Origin: Paraburkholderia sp.
GTDB lineage: Bacteria > Pseudomonadota > Gammaproteobacteria > Burkholderiales > Burkholderiaceae
Reading direction: 5' to 3'
Assembly: GCF_028283785.1 (NCBI RefSeq)
Contig: NZ_JAPWKB010000015.1
Span: 62,001-126,000 of the forward strand
DNA length: 64,000 nucleotides
Shown: positions 42,697-52,228 of the stretch, piece after piece
Layout: each line of letters opens with the position of its first letter
Numbering within the stretch: position 1 is the stretch's first letter
Notes under the pieces: generated by a model
Database searches by the model: none
What the model was told of the DNA's origin: nothing
What the model saw: the letters and a program-made list of their open reading frames with translations, nothing else
Program-made: the position numbers and the translations under genes

Positions 42697-42986
42697 GGAA
42701 ACGCATCGTCAGAAGAGTCGTCACGCGGCACATGCCGCACGAAATGGGCACATCAACGGCCGACTTATTATCAAAGTTTTTGCTATGAACACGCAATAAG
42801 TTTAATTTGCGGACATCTCGACGCAATGCTTAAATGAAATCGGAGCAACGTTGCGGTACTTTCCAGGCCGTCAGGCTCGAGAGTGGCGCGCTGGAGCGTT
42901 GCGGCGACACGCATGGCAGGCTGTTCGCAAGCTGCGGTCGCTATCCTTCGAGACACTTACTCTTCGTTAATGGCAGGAGCATCGAA

Positions 42987-43211
42987 ATGGACGTCGGCAC
43001 AATGATCATCATGGCGATCGCGTTGATCGGCGCCGGCGCGGCTGCCACGTACATGCTGGCGATCACGATCCCGCAAGACGTGATGCAACACGCGCAGGAT
43101 CACGGCAGGTTCGCCGGCCTCACGGCGGACATCGAAGCGGAAAGCGTCGACGTGTCGGTCCGGCCGCCGGTCGCGAAGCCCGGCTTTCGCGCGCCCGACA
43201 CGGCGCGTTGA
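42987..43211 (+). CDS. Small membrane protein, 74 aa
   Basis: A 74-residue protein. ATG 42987 has GGAG 7 bases upstream. Residues 4-27 (TMIIMAIALIGAGAAATYML) form a single hydrophobic helix; the remainder is polar and acidic. No family recognised. It lies between a LysR gene and the glgA gene, with a 437-base gap downstream. Confidence 0.6.
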   Translation: MDVGTMIIMAIALIGAGAAATYMLAITIPQDVMQHAQDHGRFAGLTADIEAESVDVSVRPPVAKPGFRAPDTAR

Positions 43212-43648
43212 AGCGCCCCGCGTAGCCGCCACCATCGCCATAATCGCTGCAATCGCTGCAACTGCAGCAATTTCACTGCTGACGCGCGTCAGCCGGATCG
43301 AGGGCCGCGCGTCCCTACCGTTGTAATGTTGGCTCGCAACGCTGCAACGCGAGTAAAAAACGCCATGCTGCACTCGCAGCATCGGCCGCCATCGCCCGGT
43401 TGCGGGCACTTTGACGGCTTTCGGCGCATCCGTATCCCCATCCCCGTTTATCCGATGCCCCCCTCGCCGCACCGCACGCCACCGTGCGCGGCGTCGTGCA
43501 CGTCATCGATTCGCAGTCCGCTAACGCAATCTCCCGCACCCGTTACACGGCGTAGGCACACGCATTGCTCAGACGCTTCCGGCAGGCTCGTTTCGCGCCG
43601 GACCGCCTTCCTCGAATTGCCTCGTTGACTTACTGCTCAGGTGCTTAC
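43212..43648. other. Intergenic region upstream of glgA
   Basis: About 440 bases without a supported gene. It includes the short repeats AATCGCTGCAATCGCTGC near 43250 followed by a CTGCAACTGCAG-type inverted element. Open frames here lack ribosome-binding sites. The glgA promoter is presumably in the second half. Confidence 0.5.
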
Positions 43649-45199
43649 TTGCCGCTCAACATCTTGATGGTTGCATCGGAAGCCGTGCCGCTCGCCAAAA
43701 GCGGCGGACTCGGCGACATGGTCAGCGCATACAGCGCCGCGTTGCGCGATTCCGGCGTCGAAACCTCGATCCTGATGCCCGCCTACCCGGCCGCACTCGA
43801 ACAGATCGGCGGCGGCACGCCGGTCGCGCGTCTGTCGGGCTTGCCGGGCGGCGACGGCGTGCTGATTCGCGCGCATATGCCGGATACGGGCGTGCCCGTG
43901 TTGCTGTTGCGAATGGATCATCTGTTCGCACGCGACGGCCTGTATCGCGACGAAAACGGCCGCGACTATATCGACAATCTGGTGCGTTTCGCGTCGCTGG
44001 CTGCGGCTGCGGCGCGGATTGCGCAAGGCGTGCGCGGCATCAAGCGGCCCGACGTCGTCCACGCGCACGACTGGCACGCCGGTTTGACGCCGCTCTTCAT
44101 GAAGCTCGCGGGCGTGAAAGCGCGCAGCGTCTTCACGATTCATAACCTCGCTTTTCAGGGCAACTATCCGCGCGCGATGGGCGGCTGGATCGGCGTGCCG
44201 CCGGAACTGCTGGTGCCGGCACCGCTCGACGATCGCAGCATCGAGTTCTATGACACGCTCAGCCTGATGAAAGCGGGCATCGTCCACGCGGATCGGGTCA
44301 CCACGGTCAGCGAACGCTATGCGCGGGAAATCCTGACCGAACGCTTCGGTCACCGGATGGAAGGCGTGTTGCATTCGGTCGCGTCGCGCCTGTCCGGAAT
44401 CACCAACGGCATCAATACAGCAGCATGGAATCCAGCCACCGATCCGTTGATCGCGCGTTCGTATTCGGTTGAGAACGTCGCAGGGAAGCACGCGTGCAAG
44501 CGCGAATTGCAACGCGCGTTCGGCCTTGCGCGCGAGCCGTTCGCGCCGCTGGTCGCGATCGGCAGCCGACTGACCGAACAGAAGATGGCCGATGTGGTCG
44601 CGGATGCGATTCCGCATTTGCTGTCGCGCGATTCGCGGGTGCAATTCGCGATTCTCGGTCAGGGCGAAGCGCATCTCGAACAGCAGATGCGCGCGTTGGC
44701 CGCGCAGTGGCCGGGCCGGGTCGGGGTGAAGATCGGCTATGACGAGACGGCCGCGCACGGACTGCACGCGGGCGCCGACATGCTGCTGCACGCGAGCCGA
44801 TTCGAACCGTGCGGCCTCACGCAACTGTATGCAATGCGCTACGGCACGGTGCCGGTGGCGTCGCGGGTCGGCGGTCTGGCGGACACGATTTCCGACTACT
44901 CGCTCGACCTCGGCCGCAGCGGCGCGGCGACCGGCTTTCTGTTCGAACGCGAAACCGTGGACGGTGTGATCGGCGCAATGGAGCGCTCGCTTGCCGCGTT
45001 CGGCAATCCGTCGCTGTGGCATGCGTTGCAACGCAATGCGATGCAGCGCGATTCGAGCTGGGCCGTACCGGTCGCGCGCTATACGAAGCTCTACACGTCG
45101 TTGACGGATGCCCGTCCGGCAACGACACGCCGCAGAAAAGTGGACGCGCCCGACACGCCGACGTTCGTCGATGAACGCGCGGCAATGGCAGCAGGTTGA
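43649..45199 (+). CDS. glgA: Glycogen synthase GlgA
   Basis: A GT5 glycosyltransferase of about 516 residues that transfers glucose from ADP-glucose to glycogen. The N-terminal KSGGLGDMVSAY block (ADP-glucose binding), VVHAHDWHAGLTPL, TIHNLAFQG and the C-terminal SRFEPCGLTQLYAMRYGTVPV are hallmark GT5 motifs. I start at TTG 43649, giving LPLNILMVASEAVPLAKSGG, the usual start; AGG lies just upstream, and the next ATG (43667) would remove the first beta strand. Other glycogen genes are absent from the window, so it stands apart from a glg operon. Confidence 0.92.
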   Translation: MPLNILMVASEAVPLAKSGGLGDMVSAYSAALRDSGVETSILMPAYPAALEQIGGGTPVARLSGLPGGDGVLIRAHMPDTGVPVLLLRMDHLFARDGLYRDENGRDYIDNLVRFASLAAAAARIAQGVRGIKRPDVVHAHDWHAGLTPLFMKLAGVKARSVFTIHNLAFQGNYPRAMGGWIGVPPELLVPAPLDDRSIEFYDTLSLMKAGIVHADRVTTVSERYAREILTERFGHRMEGVLHSVASRLSGITNGINTAAWNPATDPLIARSYSVENVAGKHACKRELQRAFGLAREPFAPLVAIGSRLTEQKMADVVADAIPHLLSRDSRVQFAILGQGEAHLEQQMRALAAQWPGRVGVKIGYDETAAHGLHAGADMLLHASRFEPCGLTQLYAMRYGTVPVASRVGGLADTISDYSLDLGRSGAATGFLFERETVDGVIGAMERSLAAFGNPSLWHALQRNAMQRDSSWAVPVARYTKLYTSLTDARPATTRRRKVDAPDTPTFVDERAAMAAG

Positions 45200-45241
45200 A
45201 TCGCCATTGCCCGACGCAAGAACCGCATAAAGGACACGACA

Positions 45242-45559
45242 ATGAAACTCCCGACTCCCGCCTCGACGAATGCCACCCACGCTGCGCGCCGCACGTGGAA
45301 CTCGCCCGCCATCGACGGCGATCAGTCCGGCATGATCGATACCATCACCCTGTGCCTCGTGGCCGCTACCGTCATCATTCTCGCGTTGACGGTGTACGTG
45401 GCGTGGCCGATATTCGCCGGACTGTTCGCCACCGCCGCCGACATGCTGAAAAACGTGCTCGCGTTCAGCCTGGGGCTCGGCATTCCCGCCATTGCGTCGA
45501 TCAGCGCGCATCGCACGCTGCGCGACTTGCGTCGCGAGCGTGCGGGTGAGCGCGGTTGA
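45242..45559 (+). CDS. Small membrane protein, 105 aa
   Basis: A 105-residue protein with a polar 30-residue N-terminus and hydrophobic segments around residues 35-60 and 68-88, then a basic tail (RTLRDLRRERAGER). AAAGGA precedes the ATG. It lies 42 bases after glgA and may be co-transcribed. No family recognised. Confidence 0.6.
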   Translation: MKLPTPASTNATHAARRTWNSPAIDGDQSGMIDTITLCLVAATVIILALTVYVAWPIFAGLFATAADMLKNVLAFSLGLGIPAIASISAHRTLRDLRRERAGERG

Positions 45560-45604
45560 AACACCCACGCAAACCGGCCGCCGCGACGGCGGTCCGGGCC
45601 GCGA

Positions 45605-46618
45605 TCAGGCGGCCTGCGCTTTGAGCGGTGCAGACGCCGCCACCGCCGTATGCTGCGCAACGCCTTCGCGCAACTTGATCAGCGCCAGCACGGTGTCGAT
45701 GGTTGGTGTGGGATGGCCGACCAGCCGCGCCATCTCCTGAACTACCGTCAGCAATGGGTCGATTTCCATCGGACGGCCCGCTTCGAGATCCTGAAGCATC
45801 GAGGTTTTATGTGCGCCGACCGCACCCGCGCCGTCGATGCGACGCTCGATATCGACGCGAAAATGCACGCCGAAACGATCCGCCACCGACTTCGCTTCCG
45901 ACATCATCGTGCGTGCGACGTCACGCGTACCGACGTTGCTGGTGATGACGTCGAGCGTGGCATGGGTCAATGCGCTGATCGGGTTCAGACACAGATTGCC
46001 CCATAATTTAAGCCATATTTCATCGCGGATATTGTCGCGGATCGGCGCTTCGAGACCGCCCGCGACCATCGCATCGTGCAGCGCCTGAATGCGCGGCGTG
46101 GTTTCGCCGTTCGGCTCGCCGATCGGAAACTTCTTGCCGTACACGTGACGGATCACGCCCGGCTCGACGATTTCCGCCGCCGGATACAGCACGCAACCGA
46201 TCGCGCGTTCGGGACCGAGGTCGCGCCATTGCTTGCCGCCCGGATCGATGCTGTCGAGCGTCGTGCCGGCGAACTCGCCGCCATGCTGGTAGAAATACCA
46301 GTACGGAATGCCGTTCACCGCCGTGACGACCGCGGTTTCGGGGCCGAGCAAGGGCTGCATGGAATCGACCACGCCCGGCACCGAATGCGCCTTCAGCGCG
46401 ATGATCACGTAGTCTTGCGGACCGAGGTCCGCCGGGTTCGACGCGCACCGAAGATTGATCACGCGCTCGCCTTCGTCGGTCAGCAGCCGCACGCCGTTGC
46501 GCTGCATCGCGGCGAGATGCGGCCCACGCGCGACGAAACTCACTTCGGCTCCGCCCGTCGCGAGTTGCGCGCCCATGTAAGCGCCGATCGCGCCTGCACC
46601 ATAAATACAGATCTTCAT
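45605..46618 (-). CDS. 2-dehydropantoate 2-reductase-like (PanE/ApbA family) protein
   Basis: A 337-residue NADP-dependent dehydrogenase of the ketopantoate reductase family: Rossmann motif IYGAGAIGAYMGAQLATGG at the start, catalytic Lys in IIALKAHSVP, and NPISALTHATLDV in the C-terminal helical domain. It is the last gene of the pnt-containing stretch, 68 bases after pntB. An NADPH-dependent reductase beside transhydrogenase genes and oxalate enzymes may reduce a 2-oxo acid of the glyoxylate route rather than make pantoate; this is inference. Confidence 0.9.
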   Translation of the reverse strand: MKICIYGAGAIGAYMGAQLATGGAEVSFVARGPHLAAMQRNGVRLLTDEGERVINLRCASNPADLGPQDYVIIALKAHSVPGVVDSMQPLLGPETAVVTAVNGIPYWYFYQHGGEFAGTTLDSIDPGGKQWRDLGPERAIGCVLYPAAEIVEPGVIRHVYGKKFPIGEPNGETTPRIQALHDAMVAGGLEAPIRDNIRDEIWLKLWGNLCLNPISALTHATLDVITSNVGTRDVARTMMSEAKSVADRFGVHFRVDIERRIDGAGAVGAHKTSMLQDLEAGRPMEIDPLLTVVQEMARLVGHPTPTIDTVLALIKLREGVAQHTAVAASAPLKAQAA

Positions 46619-46686
46619 TTGCCTACTCCACTGTCATCATGTAACCGGTGACTGCCGCCGCGCGCGCATGGCCTGCGCTGCGCACG

Positions 46687-48079
46687 CTAGGCGGCGAGTT
46701 GCTTCAGCAACGCATCGACACTGCCCTTCGCGTCGCCGAACAGCATTCGCGTGTTGTCCTTGTAAAAGAGCGGATTGTCGACACCTGCATAGCCCGCCGC
46801 CATGCTCCGTTTCGACACCACGACCGTGCGCGCCTTCCACACTTCGAGCACCGGCATGCCGGCAATCGGGCTGCCCGGATCTTCGAGCGCGCCCGGATTG
46901 ACGATGTCGTTCGCGCCGATCACCAGCACCACGTCGGTGTTGTGGAAGTCTTCGTTGATCTCGTCCATTTCGAGCACGATGTCGTACGGTACTTTCGCTT
47001 CGGCCAGCAGCACGTTCATATGTCCCGGCAAACGCCCCGCCACCGGATGAATGCCGAAGCGCACACGCACGCCGAGACCGGTCAGCTTGCGGGTGATTTC
47101 GCTGATCGTCGTCTGCGCCTGGGCGACCGCCATCCCGTAACCCGGCACGATGATGACTTCGGAAGCCTCGCGCAGAATCGTGCAGACTTCGTCGATCGAC
47201 GTCGCGATCACTTCGCCTTCGATCGCGGCCGAACTGCTTGCCGTCGTCGCGCCGAAGCCGCCCAGAATCACCGACAAAAAGCTGCGATTCATCGCGCGGC
47301 ACATGATGTAACTCAGAATCGCCCCGCTCGATCCCACCAGCGCGCCTGTCGTGATCAGCAGATCGTTGTTGAGCATGAAACCGGTTGCCGCTGCCGCCCA
47401 GCCGGAATAGCTGTTCAGCATCGAGACCACCACCGGCATGTCGGCGCCGCCGATCGCCATCACCAGATGCAAGCCGAGCACGATCGCCAGCACGATCATC
47501 GCGATCAGCGCGACGATGCCGTCCGCTTGCGTCGGCGCGGTCATGAAGCGATAGCCGAGCGCGATGCACGCGAACACGATCACCAGATTCAACGCGTGAC
47601 GGCCGGGAATCATCAGCGGCTTGCCGCTCAGCGTGCCTTGCAGTTTCAGGAACGCGACGATCGAACCGGCAAAGGTGATCGTGCCGATCAGCACGCCCAG
47701 ATAGATTTCGCACTGGTGAATCGCGATCTCCGTCGTGTCGGTCAGTACGGGCGGTGCGAGGTAGTTGTTGAAACCGATCAGCACAGCCGCGAGCCCGACG
47801 AAGCTGTGCAGCACGGCGACCAGTTGCGGCATTTGCGTCATCTCGACGCGTTTGGCCAGCAGCGCCCCGGCTCCGCCGCCGACCACCGCCGCGCCCAGCA
47901 CGATCTCGAAGCCCGCCCCGCGCGCGATCAGCAGCGTCGCGATAATGGCGATCACCATTCCCGCGACGCCGTACAGGTTGCCGCGCCGCGCGCTCGGCAG
48001 GATGACTCAGGCCGCGCAAGCTGAGGATGAACAGCGAGGCTGCGCCAAGGTAAGCAATATTGCCAATTCCGTTCAGCAT
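46687..48079 (-). pseudogene. pntB: NAD(P) transhydrogenase beta subunit pntB, frameshifted
   Basis: The beta subunit of proton-translocating transhydrogenase, about 464 codons with a one-base frameshift. The first 29 codons (MLNGIGNIAYLGAASLF.. to LSHP) are in one frame and the rest (ARRGNLYGVAG, then the membrane domain and NADP-binding domain ending LKQLAA) in another. The extra base lies within 47992-47998 (GCCGAGC, seven bases where six are expected). The C-terminal part keeps VPGYGMAVAQAQ and the GANDIVNPGA region of PntB. If the base is real the gene is broken or needs reinitiation at ATG 47958; a sequencing error is equally possible. Confidence 0.88.
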
Positions 48080-48088
48080 GGATTCACC

Positions 48089-49672
48089 TCAGTTTCGCTG
48101 GAACATCTTCAACATCCGGTGGGTCACGAGGAACCCGCCTGCGATGTTGATCGTGGCGACAAGCAGCGCGAGTCCGGCCAGCACGCTGACCAGCGTGCTC
48201 GACGTGCCCAGTTGCAGCACCGCGCCGATCACGATGATCCCGCTGATCGCATTCGTCACGCTCATCAACGGCGTATGCAACGCGGCGGTCACGTTCCAGA
48301 CCACCTGATAGCCGACGAACACGGCCAGCACAAACACCGTCAGATGCGCGACGAACGCGCTCGGCGCAACCGCGCCCAGCGCCAGCAGCGCAATCGCGCC
48401 GACCACCAGCACCGCCAGGCCCACGCCGCTTTTTGCAGGCTTGTCCGCGGCCTGACCCGCATGCGCGCCATGTGCGGGTTTCGCCGCCGACGCAGCGGGT
48501 TTGTGCGCGGCGATCGCCTGGATTTTCATCGGCGGGGGCGGCCAGCTGATCGCGCCGTCGTGGACCACGGTCGCGCCGCGCATCACGTCGTCTTCCATAT
48601 CGATGCGCGGTTCGCCGTCTTTGTTCGGCGTCAGATCGGTCAGCAGATGACGGATATTGGTGCCGTACAACTGGCTCGATTGCGTCGCCATGCGGCTCGG
48701 CAAATCCGTATAACCGATGATCGACACGCCGTGCGCAACCGTCACTTCGCCTGGTTTCGTCAGCTCGCAATTGCCGCCCTGCTCAGCCGCCATATCGACG
48801 ATCACGCTGCCCGCGCGCATGCTCGCCACCATCTCCGCCGTGATCAGTTTCGGCGCGGGCTTGCCGGGAATCAGCGCGGTCGTCACGATGATGTCGACCT
48901 CTTTCGCCTGCGCGGCGAACAGCGCCATTTCCGCTTCGATGAATGCGGCGCTCATCTGTTTCGCATACCCGCCGCTGCCGCCGCCTTCCTCTTCGAAATC
49001 CAGCGTGAGGAATTCGGCGCCCATGCTTTGCACCTGCTGCTCGACTTCGGGACGCGTATCGAAGGCGCGTACAACCGCACCGAGACCGCGCGCCGCGCCG
49101 ATCGCAGCCAGACCCGCGACACCGGCGCCGATCACCATCATCCTGGCGGGCGGCATCTTGCCCGCAGCGGTGATCTGGCCGGTGAACAGGCGGCCGAAAT
49201 GCTGCGCGGCTTCGATCACCGCGCGATAGCCGGCCATATTCGCCATCGAACTCAACGCATCGAGCTTCTGCGCGCGCGAGATGCGCGGCACGCAATCCAT
49301 CGCGAGCGCGTTGACACCGGCTGCGGCGAGCCGTTTCAGCAGATCGGGATTTTGCGCGGGCCAGAGGAAGCTGATCAGCGTCGTGCCTGGTTTGAGCAGC
49401 GTGGTTTCGTCGACGCCCAGCGCGGCGTTGAACCCAGGCGCGCGGACCTTGATCACGACTTCCGCATTCGCCCACAGCGCGAGCGTGTCGTCGACGATCT
49501 GTGCGCCCGCTGCGCGATACGCGTCGTCATCGAACGACGCCGCGAGTCCCGCGCCGCTTTCGACCGTGACGTCGAAACCGAGCTTGCGCAATTGCCCGAC
49601 CGTTTCCGGCGTGGCCGCGACCCGTCGTTCGCCCGCGAAAATTTCGCGTGGCACTGCGATGGTCATAGCCAT
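48089..49672 (-). CDS. pntA: NAD(P) transhydrogenase alpha subunit PntA (fused form)
   Basis: A 527-residue alpha subunit. The soluble N-terminal NAD-binding domain has VPREIFAGERRVAATPE and the GAGVAGLAAIGAARGLGA Rossmann motif; a Pro/Ala-rich linker near residues 380-415 leads to four C-terminal membrane helices (from GVGLAVLVVGAIALL), so it is the fused PntAA-PntAB form. ATG 49672 follows GGAGGAG by 7 bases. With PntB it uses the proton gradient to make NADPH from NADH. It lies downstream of the formyl-CoA transferase gene, consistent with NADPH supply during growth on oxalate. Confidence 0.93.
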   Translation of the reverse strand: MAMTIAVPREIFAGERRVAATPETVGQLRKLGFDVTVESGAGLAASFDDDAYRAAGAQIVDDTLALWANAEVVIKVRAPGFNAALGVDETTLLKPGTTLISFLWPAQNPDLLKRLAAAGVNALAMDCVPRISRAQKLDALSSMANMAGYRAVIEAAQHFGRLFTGQITAAGKMPPARMMVIGAGVAGLAAIGAARGLGAVVRAFDTRPEVEQQVQSMGAEFLTLDFEEEGGGSGGYAKQMSAAFIEAEMALFAAQAKEVDIIVTTALIPGKPAPKLITAEMVASMRAGSVIVDMAAEQGGNCELTKPGEVTVAHGVSIIGYTDLPSRMATQSSQLYGTNIRHLLTDLTPNKDGEPRIDMEDDVMRGATVVHDGAISWPPPPMKIQAIAAHKPAASAAKPAHGAHAGQAADKPAKSGVGLAVLVVGAIALLALGAVAPSAFVAHLTVFVLAVFVGYQVVWNVTAALHTPLMSVTNAISGIIVIGAVLQLGTSSTLVSVLAGLALLVATINIAGGFLVTHRMLKMFQRN

Positions 49673-49825
49673 AGCGGCGCTCCTCCGATACAACGCGTGC
49701 CGCTGGCACGCGTGAAGCGTATCCACGATGTCATGCTTGTCTCCGAGATGGTTTTTCTGTGCGGCTGACGCGGTAAAGCGGCTCGCGTCGCCTGAAACTG
49801 GACCTGACTACGGCGTGGTACGCCG

Positions 49826-51073
49826 TCAGATCGCGCCGGCCGCGCGCAACGCGCTGACCTGTTCCGGCGAATAACCGATTTCCGCCATCACTTCGTCGGT
49901 GTGTTCGCCGAGCAGCGGCGAGCGCGTGACGTCGGTCGGACTGTCGGACAGCTTGATCGGATTGCCCACCGTCAGATACTTGCCGCGCACCGGATGATCG
50001 ACTTCGACGATCGTCCCCGTCTTGCGCAGCGACGGCTCTTCCGCGATCTCTTTCATCGACAGGATCGGTCCGCACGGTATGTCGTATTTATTGAGGATTT
50101 CCATCGCCTCGAACTTGGTCTTCGTCATCGTCCAGCGTTCGATTTCCGCGAAGATGTCCTTAAGATGCGGCAGTCGCGCAGCGGGCGTCGCGTAGTCGGG
50201 ATGGGTCGCCCATTCTTCCTTGCCGATCACGTTGCAGATCTTCGTCCACACCGGCGCCTGCGTGATGAAGTAGATGTACGCGTTCGGATCGTGCTCCCAG
50301 CCCTTGCACTTCAGGATCCAGCCCGGCTGACCGCCGCCCGACGCGTTGCCCGCGCGCGGCACCGCTTCGCCGAACGTGCCGTTCGGATGCTGCGGATATT
50401 CGCGCATCACACCGGTCCGTTCGAGCCGCTGCTGGTCGCGCAGTTTCACGCGGCACAGGTTCAGCACGCCGTCCTGCATCGCCGCCAGCACTTTCTGGCC
50501 ACGGCCGGTGTGGGTGCGCTGGTACAGCGCCGTGACGATGCCCAGCGCCAGATGCAGCCCGGTGCCGCTGTCGCCGATCTGCGCACCCGTCACGACCGGC
50601 GGGCCGTCGTCGAAACCCGTGGTGGATGCCGCGCCGCCGACGCATTGCGCAACGTTCTCGTAGACCTTGCAGTCCTCGTACGGTCCCGGTCCAAAGCCCT
50701 TCACCGACGCGACGATCATCTTCGGATTCAGCTCCTGAATCCGCTCCCACGTAAAACCCATCCGGTCCAGCGCGCCCGGCGCGAAGTTCTCGACCAGCAC
50801 GTCGCAGGTCTGGATCAGCGCTTCGAGTACGAGCTTGCCTTCGGGATTCTTCGTGTCGATCGTCACCGAACGCTTGTTGTGATTGAGCATCGTGAAATAC
50901 AGGCTGTCGGCCTCGGGAATATCACGCAACTGCTCGCGCGTGATATCCCCGGCGCCGGCGCGCTCCACCTTGATCACGTCGGCGCCGAACCATGCGAGCA
51001 ACTGCGTGCACGTCGGTCCCGACTGCACGTGCGTGAAGTCGAGAATGCGAACTCCGTCCAATGCCTTGGCCAT
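49826..51073 (-). CDS. frc: Formyl-CoA:oxalate CoA-transferase Frc (intact copy)
   Basis: A 415-residue class III CoA-transferase. It moves CoA from formyl-CoA to oxalate. The N-terminal block DGVRILDFTHVQSGPTCTQL and GADVIKVERAGAGD are characteristic; the catalytic Asp is Asp168 in QIGDSGTG; QDGVLNLCRVKLRDQQRL and the Gly-rich GNASGGGQPGW loop match Frc rather than generic CaiB proteins. It is preceded by a candidate regulatory site 83 bases upstream of the start. A second, frameshifted frc lies next to oxc. Confidence 0.95.
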   Translation of the reverse strand: MAKALDGVRILDFTHVQSGPTCTQLLAWFGADVIKVERAGAGDITREQLRDIPEADSLYFTMLNHNKRSVTIDTKNPEGKLVLEALIQTCDVLVENFAPGALDRMGFTWERIQELNPKMIVASVKGFGPGPYEDCKVYENVAQCVGGAASTTGFDDGPPVVTGAQIGDSGTGLHLALGIVTALYQRTHTGRGQKVLAAMQDGVLNLCRVKLRDQQRLERTGVMREYPQHPNGTFGEAVPRAGNASGGGQPGWILKCKGWEHDPNAYIYFITQAPVWTKICNVIGKEEWATHPDYATPAARLPHLKDIFAEIERWTMTKTKFEAMEILNKYDIPCGPILSMKEIAEEPSLRKTGTIVEVDHPVRGKYLTVGNPIKLSDSPTDVTRSPLLGEHTDEVMAEIGYSPEQVSALRAAGAI

Positions 51074-51388
51074 GCCACGTCTCCCTTATCGATTGCTGTA
51101 TTCGCTGCGTGCTGCCCCGGCGCGGCCATCTCGTGCGGCGCGTCCGTCACGTTGATATGTGATATATCGTATTTTTACAATCGACCTTAAGCAAGCTTTT
51201 TCGACCGGATCGGGTTGGGGGGAAACCCTGTCAGCGTCAATGCCGACGGGCTTTTAAAGGCTTGCTGAATGACGGTTTCCAGATGCGACGAAGCCTCGCG
51301 AAACGCGTTCGAAAACGCGCCGCGAGGCTTCCTGATACATCACTGCGATCGACTGGCGCCGGCGCGCCGCGTGGCGTTACCGGCCGCG
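51074..51388. other. Intergenic region upstream of frc
   Basis: About 315 bases holding the frc promoter and the candidate operator at 51156-51172. The remainder, between the operator and the 84-residue gene, has no gene, though its short open frames read through both strands. No terminator was convincing. Confidence 0.5.
51156..51172 (+). promoter_or_regulatory. Candidate GntR operator upstream of frc
   Basis: TATGTGATATATCGTAT lies 83 bases before the frc start codon. It shares GTGATATA followed by a TAT-rich segment with sites upstream of oxc (55291-55307) and of the GntR regulator gene (56401-56418, reverse orientation). Three occurrences in one gene cluster, each in a promoter region, support a common operator. 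Confidence 0.7.
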
Positions 51389-51643
51389 TTACTGCGCGAC
51401 TTCCAGCGACGCGTTCGACCCTTTCAGCATCGCCAGCGCGACACCGCGCGCGGCTGCAATCGCCGCGGCTTCGCTTTCGAACACCGCATGTTCGACGACC
51501 TGCTGAAACGGCAATACATCGACCGGCGCATCGCTGCCGTCCTCGTGCGCGTGAATCGCCGCGAATGCGGCCCACGCGCCGTTATGAATGAACTGCATCG
51601 CCGATAGCTCGACTTCGTACGGCCCAAGGATTTCCACGCGCAT
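51389..51643 (-). CDS. Small unknown protein in the oxalate cluster, 84 aa
   Basis: An 84-residue protein starting at ATG 51643 (AGGAG 7-8 bases upstream). It is rich in Ala and acidic residues with the start MRVEILGPYEVELSAMQF and a His-containing middle (AFAAIHAHEDG). No signal peptide or membrane segment. It lies between the PAS-protein gene and frc, 38 bases after the PAS gene, so they are likely co-transcribed. No function can be proposed. Confidence 0.7.
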   Translation of the reverse strand: MRVEILGPYEVELSAMQFIHNGAWAAFAAIHAHEDGSDAPVDVLPFQQVVEHAVFESEAAAIAAARGVALAMLKGSNASLEVAQ

Positions 51644-51681
51644 CGAATTGCTCCTTGCAGGCGGCCGTGCCGCCGGGTGCG

Positions 51682-52113
51682 TCATGCGTTCGCTTGTGCT
51701 TCCAGTTCCGTGACGCGCTTGCGCAGCGCCCGCTCTTCCTGGAAGCGGCTGGTTTCGTCACGGATCACCGCGACGATGCCGGTCAGTTCGTGCGCCGGCG
51801 AGTACAGCAATGCCACCGTAAAAGCGATGGAAAGCGAACGGCCCTGGCTGTCGATTGCCGGGACACGCAAGACGTCGTTGCCATACCGCGTCTGTCCGCT
51901 TGCCATGGTCTTTTGATAACCGTCCCAATGACGGCCGCGCAGCCGCTCGGGAATGATCAGATCCAGCGACTTTCCGAGCGCTTCAGCCTCGGTGAAACCG
52001 AACATCCGCTCTGCGGCCGGATTCCATAAAGTGATTGCACCACTCGCATCGGAGATGACGATGGCGTCGCCGATCGCCGACACCAGTTGCGCGTAATCGA
52101 TGCCTGTTTCCAT
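51682..52113 (-). CDS. Single PAS-domain protein
   Basis: A 143-residue protein made of one PAS domain (AIGDAIVISDASGAITLWNPAAERMFGFTEAEALGKSLDLIIPER) followed by a PAC segment and a short C-terminal helix. ATG 52113 has GAGG 6 bases upstream; ATG 52140 is a longer option. No output domain is present, so it cannot act alone as a kinase or cyclase. The position between oxalate genes suggests a sensory or protein-interaction role in oxalate metabolism; it might bind a cofactor or partner. Confidence 0.88.
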   Translation of the reverse strand: METGIDYAQLVSAIGDAIVISDASGAITLWNPAAERMFGFTEAEALGKSLDLIIPERLRGRHWDGYQKTMASGQTRYGNDVLRVPAIDSQGRSLSIAFTVALLYSPAHELTGIVAVIRDETSRFQEERALRKRVTELEAQANA

Positions 52114-52152
52114 CGCACGCCTCGAATTCGAAGACCCCATTTTCAGACAACG

Positions 52153-52177
52153 AACAGCGCCCGCGATGGGCGCTGTT
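52153..52177. terminator. Hairpin between frc copy 2 and PAS gene
   Basis: AACAGCGCCC pairs perfectly with GGGCGCTGTT around a 5-base loop. On the minus strand it follows the second frc gene by about 50 bases and is succeeded by TCGTTGTC, a weak T-tract. It probably ends the oxc-frc transcript or limits read-through into the PAS gene. Confidence 0.6.
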
Positions 52178-52228
52178 TCGCTGTTTCCCAACTTCTGTGT
52201 TCGTCAGTCGCGTCGCATCGACACGGCT

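Noticed and set aside
43637..45568. A 643-codon minus-strand open frame opposite glgA
   Set aside because: It lies wholly antisense to glycogen synthase and has a low-complexity, Arg-rich product.
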